Of a stretch of DNA of 46,535 bases, positions 7,267 to 16,666 are shown in pieces. The DNA is from Lachnospiraceae bacterium (lineage in GTDB: Bacteria; Bacillota; Clostridia; Lachnospirales; Lachnospiraceae): the NCBI GenBank assembly GCA_029219245.1, contig JAQXTA010000056.1:1-46535 (forward strand), in the 5' to 3' direction. The translations under genes were made by a program, and so were the position numbers. The notes below the pieces were generated by a model. That model worked only from the letters and a program-made list of their open reading frames with translations, was not told the origin of the DNA and searched no databases. How positions within the stretch are numbered: the stretch's first letter is position 1; the number at the start of each line of letters is the position of its first letter.

Positions 7267-8529
7267 ATGGCACTTAGTAAGAAACCGGTTACCGGTATGA
7301 AAGATATTCTGCCGGAAGAGATGCAGATTCGTGATTATGTGATGAGCGTCATTAAGGAAACTTATAGAAACTTTGGATTTACTTCCATAGAAACGCCTTG
7401 TGTGGAAAATATTGCAAATTTAAATTGCAAGGCAGGCGGTGAGAACGAAAAATTGATTTTTAAGATTTTAAAGCGTGGTGAGAAACTACGTCTGTCCGAG
7501 GCGCAGTCCGAAGAGGATTTGGTAGACGGCGGCCTTCGCTATGATTTGACGGTACCGCTTGTACGTTATTATTCCAACCATGCAAACGAGCTGCCTTCCC
7601 CATTTAAAGCATTGCAGATGGGCAATGTCTGGAGAGCGGACAGACCGCAGCGTGGCCGTTACCGTCAGTTCATGCAGTGTGATATTGATATTCTGGGAGA
7701 GCCTACGAATTTAGCGGAAATCGAACTGATTCTGGCAACGACAACGACACTCGGAAAATTAGGATTTAAAAATTTCCAGATTCGTATCAATGACAGACAG
7801 ATTTTGAAGGCGATGGCCTCTTATAGTGGTTTCGCGGAAGAAGATTATGACCAGGTATTTATTATTCTGGATAAAATGGATAAAATAGGTCTGAATGGTG
7901 TGAAAAAAGAGCTTCTGGAGGCAGGCTATGCTACAGAACAGGTGGAAACGTATCTGGCACTATTTAGCGGAATGGAGCAGGCAGAGGATGCCGTTGCTTA
8001 TATTACGGACAGGCTGGCAGATGTGCTTCCGGCAGGTGTGAAGGAAAGTTTTAAGGAAATCATCGATAGCGTGGAAGCAACGAAGGGGGATTTCTTTGAG
8101 CTTGTTTTTGACCCGACACTGGTACGCGGTATGTCTTACTATACCGGAACGATTTTTGAAATTGCGATGCCGGAATTCGGCGGAAGCTGTGGCGGCGGTG
8201 GAAGATATGACAAGATGGTAGGCAAGTTTACCGGCAATGATGTTCCGGCGTGTGGCTTTTCCATTGGTTTTGAACGTATCATCCTGCTTTTGATGGAAAG
8301 CGGCTTCAAAGTGCCGACGGCAGGGAAAAAGACCGCTTATCTGATTGAAAAGGGCATTTCGTCACAGATGCTTTGCGAGGTTATGGCACAGGCACAGAAA
8401 GAGCGTGAAAGCGGAAACCAGATTTTGGTTGCCCGTATGAATAAAAACAAAAAATTCCAGAAAGAGCAGTTGACTGCACAGGGCTACGAGGAGTTCAAGG
8501 AGTTCTACCGCGAGGAATTGAAACACTAG
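7267..8529 (+). CDS. hisS: Histidine--tRNA ligase
   Basis: Class II aminoacyl-tRNA synthetase that charges tRNA-His in the cytosol. The start at ATG 7267 (MALSKKPVTGMKDILPEEM) is preceded by AGAGGAGAG and agrees with the conserved N-terminus PVTGMKDILP; an earlier in-frame ATG at 7216 would add 17 unrelated residues. Visible motifs: YDLTVPLVRYYSNH, motif 2 VWRADRPQRGRYRQFMQCD, the histidine-binding loop GMSYYTGTIFEI, and motif 3 GGGRYDKMVGKF followed by CGFSIGFERI. Length 420 aa. The C-terminal anticodon-binding part is short (about 65 residues), as I recall for many Lachnospiraceae versions. aspS follows after 19 bases; the two form an operon. Confidence 0.96.
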   Translation: MALSKKPVTGMKDILPEEMQIRDYVMSVIKETYRNFGFTSIETPCVENIANLNCKAGGENEKLIFKILKRGEKLRLSEAQSEEDLVDGGLRYDLTVPLVRYYSNHANELPSPFKALQMGNVWRADRPQRGRYRQFMQCDIDILGEPTNLAEIELILATTTTLGKLGFKNFQIRINDRQILKAMASYSGFAEEDYDQVFIILDKMDKIGLNGVKKELLEAGYATEQVETYLALFSGMEQAEDAVAYITDRLADVLPAGVKESFKEIIDSVEATKGDFFELVFDPTLVRGMSYYTGTIFEIAMPEFGGSCGGGGRYDKMVGKFTGNDVPACGFSIGFERIILLLMESGFKVPTAGKKTAYLIEKGISSQMLCEVMAQAQKERESGNQILVARMNKNKKFQKEQLTAQGYEEFKEFYREELKH

Positions 8530-8548
8530 GATAGAGGAGGAGATAACA

Positions 8549-10354
8549 ATGGCTGAGTCCATGAAAGGATGGAAAAGATCCCATAGATGTACGGAACTTT
8601 CTACCGCAAATGTCGGTGAAGAAGTAACGGTTATGGGATGGGTACAGAAACAGAGAAATAAAGGTGGAATTATTTTCGTTGATTTAAGAGACCGTTCCGG
8701 TATTTTACAGATTATTTTTGAGGAAAGTGATTGTGGAACGGAAAATTTTGCGAAAGCAGAGAAAATGAGAAGCGAGTTTGTTATCGCGGTTGTTGGTAAA
8801 GTAGAGAAACGTTCCGGTGCTGTCAATGAGAATCTGGCAACCGGTGAAATAGAGGTTCGTGCGAAAGAGGTTCGTATTTTGTCCGAATCTGAAACACCGC
8901 CTTTCCCGATTGAGGCAGATTCCAAGACCAAAGAGGAAATCCGTCTGAAATACCGTTATCTGGATTTAAGAAGACCGGATATCCAGCAGAAAATGATGTT
9001 ACGAAGCAAAATCGCATCCGAGATGAGAGCTTTTATGGCAAAAGAGGGCTTTTTGGAAATAGAAACCCCGATTTTGTGTAAATCCACGCCGGAAGGGGCG
9101 AGAGATTATCTGGTACCAAGCCGCGTGCATCCGGGCAGCTTTTATGCATTGCCGCAGTCACCGCAGCTTTATAAGCAGCTTCTTATGTGCTCCGGGTATG
9201 ACCGTTATTTCCAGATTGCGAGATGTTTTCGTGACGAAGATTTACGTGCGGACAGACAGCCGGAATTTACCCAGGCAGATATGGAACTGTCGTTTGTAGA
9301 TGTAGATGATGTGATTGATGTAAACGAAAGACTGATTCAGCATATCTGTAAGGAAGCTATCGGTCTGGATGTGCAGATTCCGTTGCCGAGAATGGCATGG
9401 CAGGAGGCTATGGACCGTTATGGTTCCGACAAGCCGGATACTCGTTTTGAAATGGAGCTTGTAAACGTATCGGATGTCGTGAAAAACTGCGGTTTTGGTG
9501 TCTTTACTTCCGCATTGGAGAATGGTGGTTCCGTTCGTGGCTTGAATGTCAAAGGACAGGCAACCATGCCTCGTAAAAAAATTGATGCGCTGGTAGATTT
9601 TGCGAAAGGCTACGGTGCCAAAGGGCTGGCTTATCTGTGTGTACAGGAAGACGGCACTTACAAATCTTCTTTTGCCAAATTTATGACAGAAGAAGAACTG
9701 GATGCTCTGGTAAAGGCTATGCAGGGTGAAAAAGGTGATTTACTGCTTTTTGCCGCAGATAAAAATAATATTGTTTACAGCGTGCTTGGTGCACTTCGTG
9801 TGGAACTGGGCAAACAACTCGGACTGATTGATGAGTCCAAATTCAATTTCCTCTGGGTGGTAGAATTCCCGCTGCTTGAGTGGAGTGACGAAGAGAATCG
9901 CTTCATGGCGATGCATCATCCGTTTACGATGCCGATGGAAGAGGACTGGCAGTATATTGATTCCGATCCTGGTAGGGTACGTGCCAAAGCTTACGATATC
10001 GTATTAAACGGTGTGGAGCTAGGCGGCGGTTCGGTCAGAATCCATCAGGACGATATTCAGGAAAAGATGTTTGAAGTGCTTGGCTTTACCAAAGAGCAGG
10101 CATGGGAGCAGTTCGGTTTCCTGTTAAGTGCTTTCAAATATGGCGTTCCGCCTCATGCGGGACTGGCATACGGACTGGATCGTTTTGTCATGCTGTTAGT
10201 ACATGCAGACAGTATCCGCGAGGTCATTGCTTTCCCGAAGGTAAAGGATGCTTCCTGTCTGATGACCGAAGCACCGGGAACCGTAGACGAAAAGCAGCTT
10301 GAAGAATTGCAGATTGCCATTGTTCCTGTCAAAGAGGAAGAAGCAGAAGGGTAA
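8549..10354 (+). CDS. aspS: Aspartate--tRNA ligase
   Basis: 601-aa bacterial-type class II synthetase. ATG 8549 follows a near-perfect AGGAGGAG site. The N-terminal OB-fold anticodon-binding domain is seen in VTVMGWVQKQRNKGGIIFVDLRDRSG (split here as VMGWVQKQRNKGGIIFVDLR and following). The catalytic core starts with YRYLDLRRPDIQQKM and contains TPEGARDYLVPSR, ALPQSPQLYKQLLM, motif 2 YFQIARCFRDEDLRADRQPE and motif 3 GLAYGLDRFVMLL. The bacterial GAD insertion lies at about residues 290-400. It is the second gene after hisS. Whether it also charges tRNA-Asn cannot be decided without knowing if the genome has AsnRS or GatCAB. Confidence 0.96.
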   Translation: MAESMKGWKRSHRCTELSTANVGEEVTVMGWVQKQRNKGGIIFVDLRDRSGILQIIFEESDCGTENFAKAEKMRSEFVIAVVGKVEKRSGAVNENLATGEIEVRAKEVRILSESETPPFPIEADSKTKEEIRLKYRYLDLRRPDIQQKMMLRSKIASEMRAFMAKEGFLEIETPILCKSTPEGARDYLVPSRVHPGSFYALPQSPQLYKQLLMCSGYDRYFQIARCFRDEDLRADRQPEFTQADMELSFVDVDDVIDVNERLIQHICKEAIGLDVQIPLPRMAWQEAMDRYGSDKPDTRFEMELVNVSDVVKNCGFGVFTSALENGGSVRGLNVKGQATMPRKKIDALVDFAKGYGAKGLAYLCVQEDGTYKSSFAKFMTEEELDALVKAMQGEKGDLLLFAADKNNIVYSVLGALRVELGKQLGLIDESKFNFLWVVEFPLLEWSDEENRFMAMHHPFTMPMEEDWQYIDSDPGRVRAKAYDIVLNGVELGGGSVRIHQDDIQEKMFEVLGFTKEQAWEQFGFLLSAFKYGVPPHAGLAYGLDRFVMLLVHADSIREVIAFPKVKDASCLMTEAPGTVDEKQLEELQIAIVPVKEEEAEG

Positions 10355-10370
10355 GAAAGGAAGAGCGTAT

Positions 10371-10613
10371 ATGAGTTTTCAGAATCCCGCAGCTATTTTT
10401 CAGATGATGAATATCTGGAATAAATTTAAACAGAACCATCCGAAATTCCCTAAGTTTATGACAGCGGTATATCAGAATGGCATCAAAGAGGGAAGTATTA
10501 TAGAGATTAACGTTACGACAGCAGATGGGCAAAGTTTAAATTCCAACTTAAGAATCAGTGCAGAGGATATGGAACTGATTGAACAGCTTAAAAACCTCTC
10601 TTTGAATCAGTAA
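10371..10613 (+). CDS. Conserved small protein of unknown function (80 aa)
   Basis: Begins at ATG 10371 after AGAAAGGAAGAG, 16 bases after aspS, so probably the third gene of the hisS-aspS transcript. The protein starts MSFQNPAAIFQMMNIWNKFK, has no signal peptide or membrane segment, and carries a short beta-rich middle (GSIIEINVTTADGQSL) with an acidic helix at the end. The helix-strand-strand-helix pattern and cytosolic character are all that can be said. I do not recognise a named family. An in-frame start further upstream (10299) would overlap aspS by 56 bases and is not favoured. Confidence 0.75.
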   Translation: MSFQNPAAIFQMMNIWNKFKQNHPKFPKFMTAVYQNGIKEGSIIEINVTTADGQSLNSNLRISAEDMELIEQLKNLSLNQ

Positions 10614-10631
10614 GAAAAAATAGAGCTATGT

Positions 10632-10694
10632 AAAACTCTTTAGATACTGTCAGATGAAACAAAAAGGTCTGTATACAGTATGTAAAGAGTTTTT
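10632..10694 (+). terminator. Terminator after the hisS-aspS operon
   Basis: AAAACTCTTTA at 10632-10642 pairs with TAAAGAGTTTT at 10683-10693, with an inner TACTGT/ACAGTA pair at about 10645-10650 and 10675-10680. A T run closes the right arm. The long stem is A/T-rich but perfect on its outer arm. Confidence 0.6.
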
Positions 10695-10712
10695 CGTATG
10701 AGGAAGGATAAG

Positions 10713-11621
10713 ATGAATAAATTTATCGTAAGGCAATCCGGTCTGCTGTTTCTGACGGCATTTATCTGGGGTGTTGCTTTTGTGGCACAAAGTGCCGGTA
10801 TGGATTATGTAGGCCCTTTTACCTTCAATGCAGTGCGCAGTCTGATAGGCGGTGTGGTACTGATTCCCTGCATTGGTTTTCTGAACCATCTGAAAAAGAA
10901 AGAAAAATCCCAGAACAGGGAAGAGAAAAGAAAGGATTTACTGACAGGTGGCATTTCCTGTGGGGTATTACTTTTTATTGCCAGCAATTTTCAACAGTTC
11001 GGCATTCAGTATACATCAGTAGGAAAGGCCGGTTTCATTACGGCCCTGTATATTATTATTGTACCGGTTCTTGGAATCTTTTTACATAAAAAAGCAGGAA
11101 TCAAAGTATGGATTGGTGTGGTATTTGCTCTATGCGGTTTATATCTGCTTTGTATGAAGGAAAGTCTGGGAGGGCAGAATTTTTCTCTACAAAAAGGGGA
11201 TTTTCTGGTCTTAATGTGTGCTTTTGTTTTTTCCTTTCATATCCTGGTAGTAGATTTTTTTTCTGCCAGGGCAGATGGTGTGAAAATGTCCTGTATTCAG
11301 TTTTTTGTATGTGGAGTCTTATCGGCGGTCTGTATGTTTTTGTTTGAACAACCGCAGTGGTCTTTGATTCTGGCGGTATGGCTGCCCATTTTATATGCCG
11401 GTGTGATGTCCTGTGGTGTGGCATATACCTTACAGATTGTAGGGCAGCGGGGGATGAACCCGACGATTGCATCCCTGATTCTGAGTCTGGAGTCCGTTGT
11501 ATCGGTACTGGCAGGCTGGGTGCTTTTACAGGAAACACTAAGCAGGCGAGAACTGGCAGGGTGTTTGCTTATGTTTATTGCGATTATTCTGGCACAGTTG
11601 CCGGAACGAAAGAAAAAATAA
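10713..11621 (+). CDS. EamA-family (DMT superfamily) transporter
   Basis: About 302 aa with ten hydrophobic segments arranged as two EamA repeats. The first contains FIWGVAFVAQSAGMDYVGPF and the second FVFSFHILVVDFFSARADGV, with GMNPTIASLILSLESVVSVL in the last part, a classic EamA signature. Members move metabolites such as amino acids or nucleotide products across the cytoplasmic membrane, usually outward; the substrate cannot be read from sequence. ATG 10713 is preferred over ATG 10698 because AGGAAGG lies 5 bases upstream of it. It begins a new unit just after the aspS-operon terminator. The acyltransferase gene follows 15 bases later. Confidence 0.88.
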   Translation: MNKFIVRQSGLLFLTAFIWGVAFVAQSAGMDYVGPFTFNAVRSLIGGVVLIPCIGFLNHLKKKEKSQNREEKRKDLLTGGISCGVLLFIASNFQQFGIQYTSVGKAGFITALYIIIVPVLGIFLHKKAGIKVWIGVVFALCGLYLLCMKESLGGQNFSLQKGDFLVLMCAFVFSFHILVVDFFSARADGVKMSCIQFFVCGVLSAVCMFLFEQPQWSLILAVWLPILYAGVMSCGVAYTLQIVGQRGMNPTIASLILSLESVVSVLAGWVLLQETLSRRELAGCLLMFIAIILAQLPERKKK

Positions 11622-11636
11622 GGGAGGAGAAAAAGG

Positions 11637-12758
11637 GTGGCAAAAGAGTATTTTTTTGTATTTTATAGTGTATTGGCGGTACTGTTGCTGGTGAAAGCAC
11701 AGATGAAAGGGAAAAATTACTGGCAGGAGGATGCTTTGTCGTTGCCGGTGACTAAGGGGATTCTTGGATTTGCGGCAGTCTGTATTATGCTGCATCATAT
11801 GTCACAGACAATTTATTTTGCAGGAGAAGATGCCGGAATCTTATTGTTTATGGTAGATATCGGTGTCTGCTTTGTGGGACTGTTCTTTTTCTTTTCCGGA
11901 TATGGTCTGTATACGAGCCTGCATACTAAGGAGAATTATTTAAAGGGATTTTTCCGGAAAAGGCTTCCGGCCATTCTGGTTCCGTTTTATATGTGTAATT
12001 TTGTTTTTATTGCAGGCTCTGCAATAGCAGGATACCAGTTTGAAAAAGGAGAACTGCTATCCTATCTGACCGGCTGGGTTCTGATGAACTCACAGATGTG
12101 GTATATCGTGGAAATCTTTTTCTTGTATCTGCTGTTTTATGTGGTTTTCAAATGGATAAAAAATGATACGGCAGCGTGTTTTGTCTATGGTATCAGTGTA
12201 CTTGCCATGATGATTGGCAGTCTCCTTTTGGGACACGATAATACGACAGCTTCCGGCGGTGCATTGTTTCGTGGGGAATGGTGGTATAATGCAACGCTGC
12301 TTATCTGGATTGGAATTCTATTTGCAAAATATAAAAAGCCCGTTTTAAGCTTCTGCCGGAAGTATTATGGAATCATGGTAGCTGTTTTTGCGATTCTGAC
12401 TTGTATTTTTTACAGTGAAACCATGCATATGCTTCAGACCAAAGGTTACTGGTATGAGTGGAACGGTTATCCTGGATACGCGGAAAAATTCCAGACACTT
12501 GCCGTTCAGCTTCCGTTTATCATCTGCTTTGTCCTATTTTTTGTTCTGGTAATGCAGAAGATTAAATTTAGTAATAAAGTGCTGGATTTTCTTGGCGAAA
12601 TCTGTCTGGAATTATATCTGGTTCATAATCTTTTTATCCTGTATCTGCCAATAAAGAACCGCTTTTTCTTTATTGTGGCAGTGTATGCAGCGGGGATTGC
12701 ACTGGCAGCTGTGTTACATGCTGTTGATAAAAGAATCATTAGGCTTTTCCGGAAATAG
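11637..12758 (+). CDS. Acyltransferase-3-like multispan membrane protein
   Basis: 373 aa, GTG start at 11637 after GGGAGGAG. About ten membrane helices. The N-terminal half has GFAAVCIMLHHMSQTIYF with the conserved His typical of acyltransferase-3 (OafA/NodX/YeaS-like) proteins, then FFFFSGYGLYTSL and RKRLPAILVPFYM, which fit the SGF/R-K-R pattern of the family. Such proteins O-acylate surface sugars or small molecules using a cytosolic acyl donor. The SGNH partner domain is absent. It sits between a DMT transporter and an SseB gene, giving no clue to the acceptor. Family membership is likely; substrate unknown. Confidence 0.75.
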   Translation: MAKEYFFVFYSVLAVLLLVKAQMKGKNYWQEDALSLPVTKGILGFAAVCIMLHHMSQTIYFAGEDAGILLFMVDIGVCFVGLFFFFSGYGLYTSLHTKENYLKGFFRKRLPAILVPFYMCNFVFIAGSAIAGYQFEKGELLSYLTGWVLMNSQMWYIVEIFFLYLLFYVVFKWIKNDTAACFVYGISVLAMMIGSLLLGHDNTTASGGALFRGEWWYNATLLIWIGILFAKYKKPVLSFCRKYYGIMVAVFAILTCIFYSETMHMLQTKGYWYEWNGYPGYAEKFQTLAVQLPFIICFVLFFVLVMQKIKFSNKVLDFLGEICLELYLVHNLFILYLPIKNRFFFIVAVYAAGIALAAVLHAVDKRIIRLFRK

Positions 12759-12806
12759 AAAGTCTGTTATAATAGATACAATAGGCAAAAGGACAAGGAG
12801 CAGGTT

Positions 12807-13727
12807 ATGACAGATAACAGTATATTAGAAAAAGTAACAGAAGAATTTGTAAAAGAAAGGAACAAAGACGGTTTCGTAAAGGTAATGGAGCAGCTGGAAA
12901 AAGCGGTTGTGCTGGTTCCGAGCCTGATGCCGGAAAATCTGGATGAAGAAACGAAAAAACAGGTGACAGAAGGCAAGGAAATCAAACTGCCCAAAGAAAG
13001 TAAAATTACCCCCTGCCTGTTGCGCAAAGAGAATGGTGAGCAGGTACTACCGATTTTTTCCACTAAGAATCACATTCCTGTGGAACGAAGAAGTCCGGCT
13101 GTTTTAGCAATACCGTTTTTTACCTGTGTTGCAATGGTCATGGCAAATACCGAAAAAGTGCAGTCAATCGTGTTGAATCCGTTTACACAGAATATTATGA
13201 TTCCGAAAGAAATCCTGGAAGTTGCGCAGAAAAGAAGCAAAATGCCGCAGACGAAGACCGTTAAGGTGACAGAGAAGCAGTTTCATGTACTGGCCAACCG
13301 GCAGCTTGCATACGAAGCATTGCCGAAATTCTTGTATGAAAAGCAAAAAGAAGGTCTGGTAAAGCTGCAGGAAGAAGAGAGCAAATTTATTCTGTCTTTG
13401 TACAGCACTATCTATCCGAAAGAGATACGTGTACCATATGAGGAAGAGGATTTCTCTTTTATGACATTAAATATTACAGAGAATATGCAGATTACCAGAA
13501 TCGATTTGCCGGAGAAAAATATCGTGAAAGGAAGCTGTCTGCGTATTTATGTTGTTTGGAAAAGGGATTCGGAAAGCCTGGATTACTATACCATTGAAAA
13601 AGCAGAAGAGGGAAATGAAATCGGCAGAGTAAATGAGCAGAGAAAGCATGAGATTATCGAACAGGCACCCGATAACGGTGCTGAAATAGAAACCATTATG
13701 AACCTTGCATCGGAAACAGGACAATAG
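12807..13727 (+). CDS. SseB-domain protein
   Basis: 306 aa, ATG 12807 after CAAGGAGCAGG. Cytosolic, rich in Lys and Glu. Residues about 20-145 match the SseB N-terminal domain: KAVVLVPSLMPENL, ITPCLLRKENGEQVLPIF, then VAMVMANTEKVQSIVLNPF and MIPKEIL. The C-terminal half resembles the region that follows this domain in Firmicutes, including SFMTLNITENMQITRID. SseB-domain proteins in Firmicutes have no settled function; the name comes from a serine-sensitivity phenotype in enterobacteria. The gene is 24 bases upstream of a histidine kinase. That spacing allows cotranscription but does not define a role. Confidence 0.75.
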   Translation: MTDNSILEKVTEEFVKERNKDGFVKVMEQLEKAVVLVPSLMPENLDEETKKQVTEGKEIKLPKESKITPCLLRKENGEQVLPIFSTKNHIPVERRSPAVLAIPFFTCVAMVMANTEKVQSIVLNPFTQNIMIPKEILEVAQKRSKMPQTKTVKVTEKQFHVLANRQLAYEALPKFLYEKQKEGLVKLQEEESKFILSLYSTIYPKEIRVPYEEEDFSFMTLNITENMQITRIDLPEKNIVKGSCLRIYVVWKRDSESLDYYTIEKAEEGNEIGRVNEQRKHEIIEQAPDNGAEIETIMNLASETGQ

Positions 13728-13751
13728 AGTCAGATAAGGATATAGAAACGT

Positions 13752-15977
13752 ATGTCAGCAGTTATATTATCGTATATATTATTTGGATTAGCGATTATTA
13801 CGGCGATTACGAGTGTGAAAGTAATCAGTCGAAAGGGAGAAAAGGGAAGAATTGACTATGCTATTTTTGCAACATGTATCTGCAGTAGCTGGTGGAGTTT
13901 TTTCTGGGCAATGTTGTTTGCACAGACAGATACGACGATAGCATGGTTAATGCGTACCATCGGTATGATTGGTGTGTTTGCTTTTCTGATTTGCGTTACT
14001 TATATCGTTGTTTTGTGGAGTGGTTTGTCCGGTCTATGGAAAAAGTGTGTGCTTGGTTTCGCAGGATTAGGGGTTTTCATTTATCCGTTGAATATACAGC
14101 CTGAAAATTCCATTTTTTATCTGACAAAATTTGGAATGTCGTATGAATTTGAATCAGGACTGGGAAGTAATCTTTATAGTCTTTATTGTGTTGGGATTAT
14201 TTTGAATCTTGCTCTGATGTTGATATATATGCGCAGAAATGCAGTGCGCAGAAGAGAGCGAGTGCTTTCATCGGATCTTTTGCTTTGTACGGCAGTTGTT
14301 GGCTTTGGTTCCGTACTGGATACCCTTATGCCGATGTTTGGGTTTACGGCATTTCCGGGCAGTACCTTATCGCAGGCACTGGGTGCACTGGTAATGTATG
14401 AGGCATATAATTTTTATAACAAGTCAAGAATTACGTTATCCAATATCTCCAAATTCATCTATTATTCTGTAGATGAACCGATTTTATTATTTGATGAAAA
14501 AGAAAAATTATGTATTGTCAATAACGGAACGGCTGTATTTTTGGAAAGAACACCGGAAGAATGCTGTAAATTATCTATTAATGATATTTTTGAATTGAAT
14601 AAGAATATCTTCCGGTTAAGAGGAAATAAGAACCGGGTGGAGGCGAGATGCATTCTGAATCAAAGTATCTGCAGTCTGGCAATTGATAAAATTTATGATG
14701 AATTTCAGGATATCATGGGTTATATCATTATTGTTCATGACATGACAGAACGTATCCATACGATGCAGCGGCTGGAAGAAGAAAAAATGAGGGCAGATAG
14801 CGCCAATCAGGCAAAGAGTCGTTTCCTTGCCAATATGAGCCATGAAATCAGGACGCCAATCAATGCGGTTATGGGTATGAATGAAATAATTCTGCGGGAA
14901 AGTGAAGAGACAGAAACGGTGGAATGCGCCCGTAATATTCGGGATGCAAGTAAGACCCTGCTTGCACTGATTAATGATATTCTGGATTTTTCCAAGATAG
15001 AATCCGGTATGCTGGAGGTTGTGGAAGAAGCATATTCGGTAAAAAATCTCTTGACCAATCTGTATACGGAATGTCAGATCAAGACAGAAGACAAGGGCTT
15101 ATATCTGCAGTTTGAGATACCGGAAGATATGCCATCGATTCTTTGTGGCGATGAGGTCAGAGTACGTCAGATTTTATTGAATATTTTGTCGAATGCTATA
15201 AAATATACCCAGAAGGGTGGCGTAACGCTTTCCGTCAGATGTGTATCGGTGGGAGAAAAACAGGTAGAGCTTACGGCGGCGGTTTCTGATACCGGTATCG
15301 GTATTAAAAAGGAAAATATGGATAAACTGTTTGGGGCTTTTGACCGCGTGGATGAGGAACGGGTACATGCAATCGAAGGTACCGGTCTGGGACTCTCCAT
15401 TGTGAAGCGCCTTCTTGAACTGATGCATGGTGAAATCAAAGTAGAAAGTGAATATGGAAAAGGTTCTGTCTTTTCGGTTGCTTTCAGACAAAGAGTGATT
15501 AATGCATCGCCGATTGGTTCATGGAAAGCAGGGGCAGAAGCAGGAAGGAAAAAGGAAAAATACGAGCCTAGTTTTCAGGCACCTGAAGGCCGGATTCTTG
15601 TGGTAGATGATAACAAGGTAAATCTGACGGTAATTAAGGGGCTTCTGAAAAAGACAAATATGCAGATTACTTGTGTGGGAAGTGGACGGGAATGTCTGGA
15701 AATAACAAGGAAGGAAGCATTCCATATCATTCTTTTAGATCATATGATGCCGGAAATGGATGGCATTGAAACTTTAGAGAAGTTGAAAGCAGAGGAAGAA
15801 AATCTTTGCAGGGATGCGGCAGTTATTGTCCTAACGGCAAATGCCATAGCCGGTATGCGGGAAATGTATCTGGAAAAAGGCTTTACCGATTATATTTCCA
15901 AACCGGTAGATGGAAGCACTTTGGAAAAAATATTAAAGCAATATCTTCCGGCAGAATTGGTAAAACAAAAATCGTAA
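13752..15977 (+). CDS. Hybrid histidine kinase with 7TM sensor, PAS and receiver domain
   Basis: 741-aa membrane protein. Residues about 1-225 hold seven hydrophobic helices of the histidine-kinase 7TM sensor type. A PAS domain follows (VDEPILLFDEKEKLCIVNNG to HDMTERIHTMQRL). The dimerisation/phospho-acceptor motif FLANMSHEIRTPINAVMGM has its His at about residue 364. The ATPase has the N-box RQILLNILSNAIKYT, then VSDTGIGI and GTGLGLSIVKRLL. The C-terminal receiver starts RILVVDDNKVNL and carries LLDHMMPEMDGIE with the acceptor Asp at about 663 and VLTANA. No Hpt domain or separate regulator is adjacent, so phosphate must move to a distant partner or act as internal feedback. The signal is unknown. 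The gene starts 24 bases after the SseB-domain gene. Confidence 0.92.
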   Translation: MSAVILSYILFGLAIITAITSVKVISRKGEKGRIDYAIFATCICSSWWSFFWAMLFAQTDTTIAWLMRTIGMIGVFAFLICVTYIVVLWSGLSGLWKKCVLGFAGLGVFIYPLNIQPENSIFYLTKFGMSYEFESGLGSNLYSLYCVGIILNLALMLIYMRRNAVRRRERVLSSDLLLCTAVVGFGSVLDTLMPMFGFTAFPGSTLSQALGALVMYEAYNFYNKSRITLSNISKFIYYSVDEPILLFDEKEKLCIVNNGTAVFLERTPEECCKLSINDIFELNKNIFRLRGNKNRVEARCILNQSICSLAIDKIYDEFQDIMGYIIIVHDMTERIHTMQRLEEEKMRADSANQAKSRFLANMSHEIRTPINAVMGMNEIILRESEETETVECARNIRDASKTLLALINDILDFSKIESGMLEVVEEAYSVKNLLTNLYTECQIKTEDKGLYLQFEIPEDMPSILCGDEVRVRQILLNILSNAIKYTQKGGVTLSVRCVSVGEKQVELTAAVSDTGIGIKKENMDKLFGAFDRVDEERVHAIEGTGLGLSIVKRLLELMHGEIKVESEYGKGSVFSVAFRQRVINASPIGSWKAGAEAGRKKEKYEPSFQAPEGRILVVDDNKVNLTVIKGLLKKTNMQITCVGSGRECLEITRKEAFHIILLDHMMPEMDGIETLEKLKAEEENLCRDAAVIVLTANAIAGMREMYLEKGFTDYISKPVDGSTLEKILKQYLPAELVKQKS

Positions 15978-15997
15978 AGAGAGAAGTAAAGAAAAAC

Positions 15998-16666
15998 ATG
16001 ATAGATACCGTTATTTTTGATTTGGATGGAACCTTACTGAATACACTGGAGGATTTGACGGACAGTGTTAATTATGCTTTGCGGCTGTCCGGTTTTCCGG
16101 AAAGAACATTAGAAGAAGTAAAAAGCTTTGTCGGAAACGGTGTGGCAAAACTGATAGAACGAGCAATTCCGGACGGAAAAGAAAATTCGCTTTATGAGGA
16201 GACACTTCATATTTTTAAAGACTATTATGCCATACACTGTAATGACAAAACGAAACCTTATGATGGTATTTTAGAGCTGTTGGATGAGCTTTTAGCAAAA
16301 GGATATAAGCTGGCCATTGTTTCAAACAAATTTGATTCTGCGGTGAAAGAACTCAGCCGAATTTATTTTGGAGAACGTATACAGACTGCTATCGGAGAGA
16401 GCGAAAAGATAAGAAAAAAGCCGGCACCTGATACGGTATATCAGGCACTGGCTGAATTGTCTGTTACAGCAGACAGGGCTGTTTATGTGGGGGATTCCGA
16501 TGTGGATCTTGCTACGGCGCACAGCGTTCCAATGCCCTGTATCAGTGTTACATGGGGATTCCGTACACCGGAGCAGCTTCTGGAAGCCGGAGCGGAAAAG
16601 CCTCACATGATTAAGACGCCGAATCAGCTTCTTCCTCTTCTGGAGAGTTGGTTTCCGGAAGCGTAA
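15998..16666 (+). CDS. gph: HAD hydrolase, phosphoglycolate phosphatase type
   Basis: 222-aa soluble HAD-superfamily phosphatase. Motif I is VIFDLDGTLLNTLEDL with the nucleophile D and acid/base D. The helical cap follows with SFVGNGVAKLIERAIP, which is typical of Gph/PPase-like members. Motif II is AIVSNK, motif III the Lys in RKKPAPDTVYQAL, and motif IV VGDSDVDLATAHS. Gph removes phosphate from 2-phosphoglycolate; related enzymes act on pyrophosphate or other small phosphates, so the exact substrate is inferred. The start ATG 15998 follows AGAGAGAAG; the same frame is open further upstream but only as a shadow of the kinase gene. Its last 56 bases overlap the convergent CNNM/CorC-type gene. 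Confidence 0.85.
   Translation: MIDTVIFDLDGTLLNTLEDLTDSVNYALRLSGFPERTLEEVKSFVGNGVAKLIERAIPDGKENSLYEETLHIFKDYYAIHCNDKTKPYDGILELLDELLAKGYKLAIVSNKFDSAVKELSRIYFGERIQTAIGESEKIRKKPAPDTVYQALAELSVTADRAVYVGDSDVDLATAHSVPMPCISVTWGFRTPEQLLEAGAEKPHMIKTPNQLLPLLESWFPEA

Noticed and set aside
8362..8931. 189-aa minus-strand frame over hisS/aspS
   Set aside because: It lies across the junction of two clear synthetase genes and has no start signal; a shadow.
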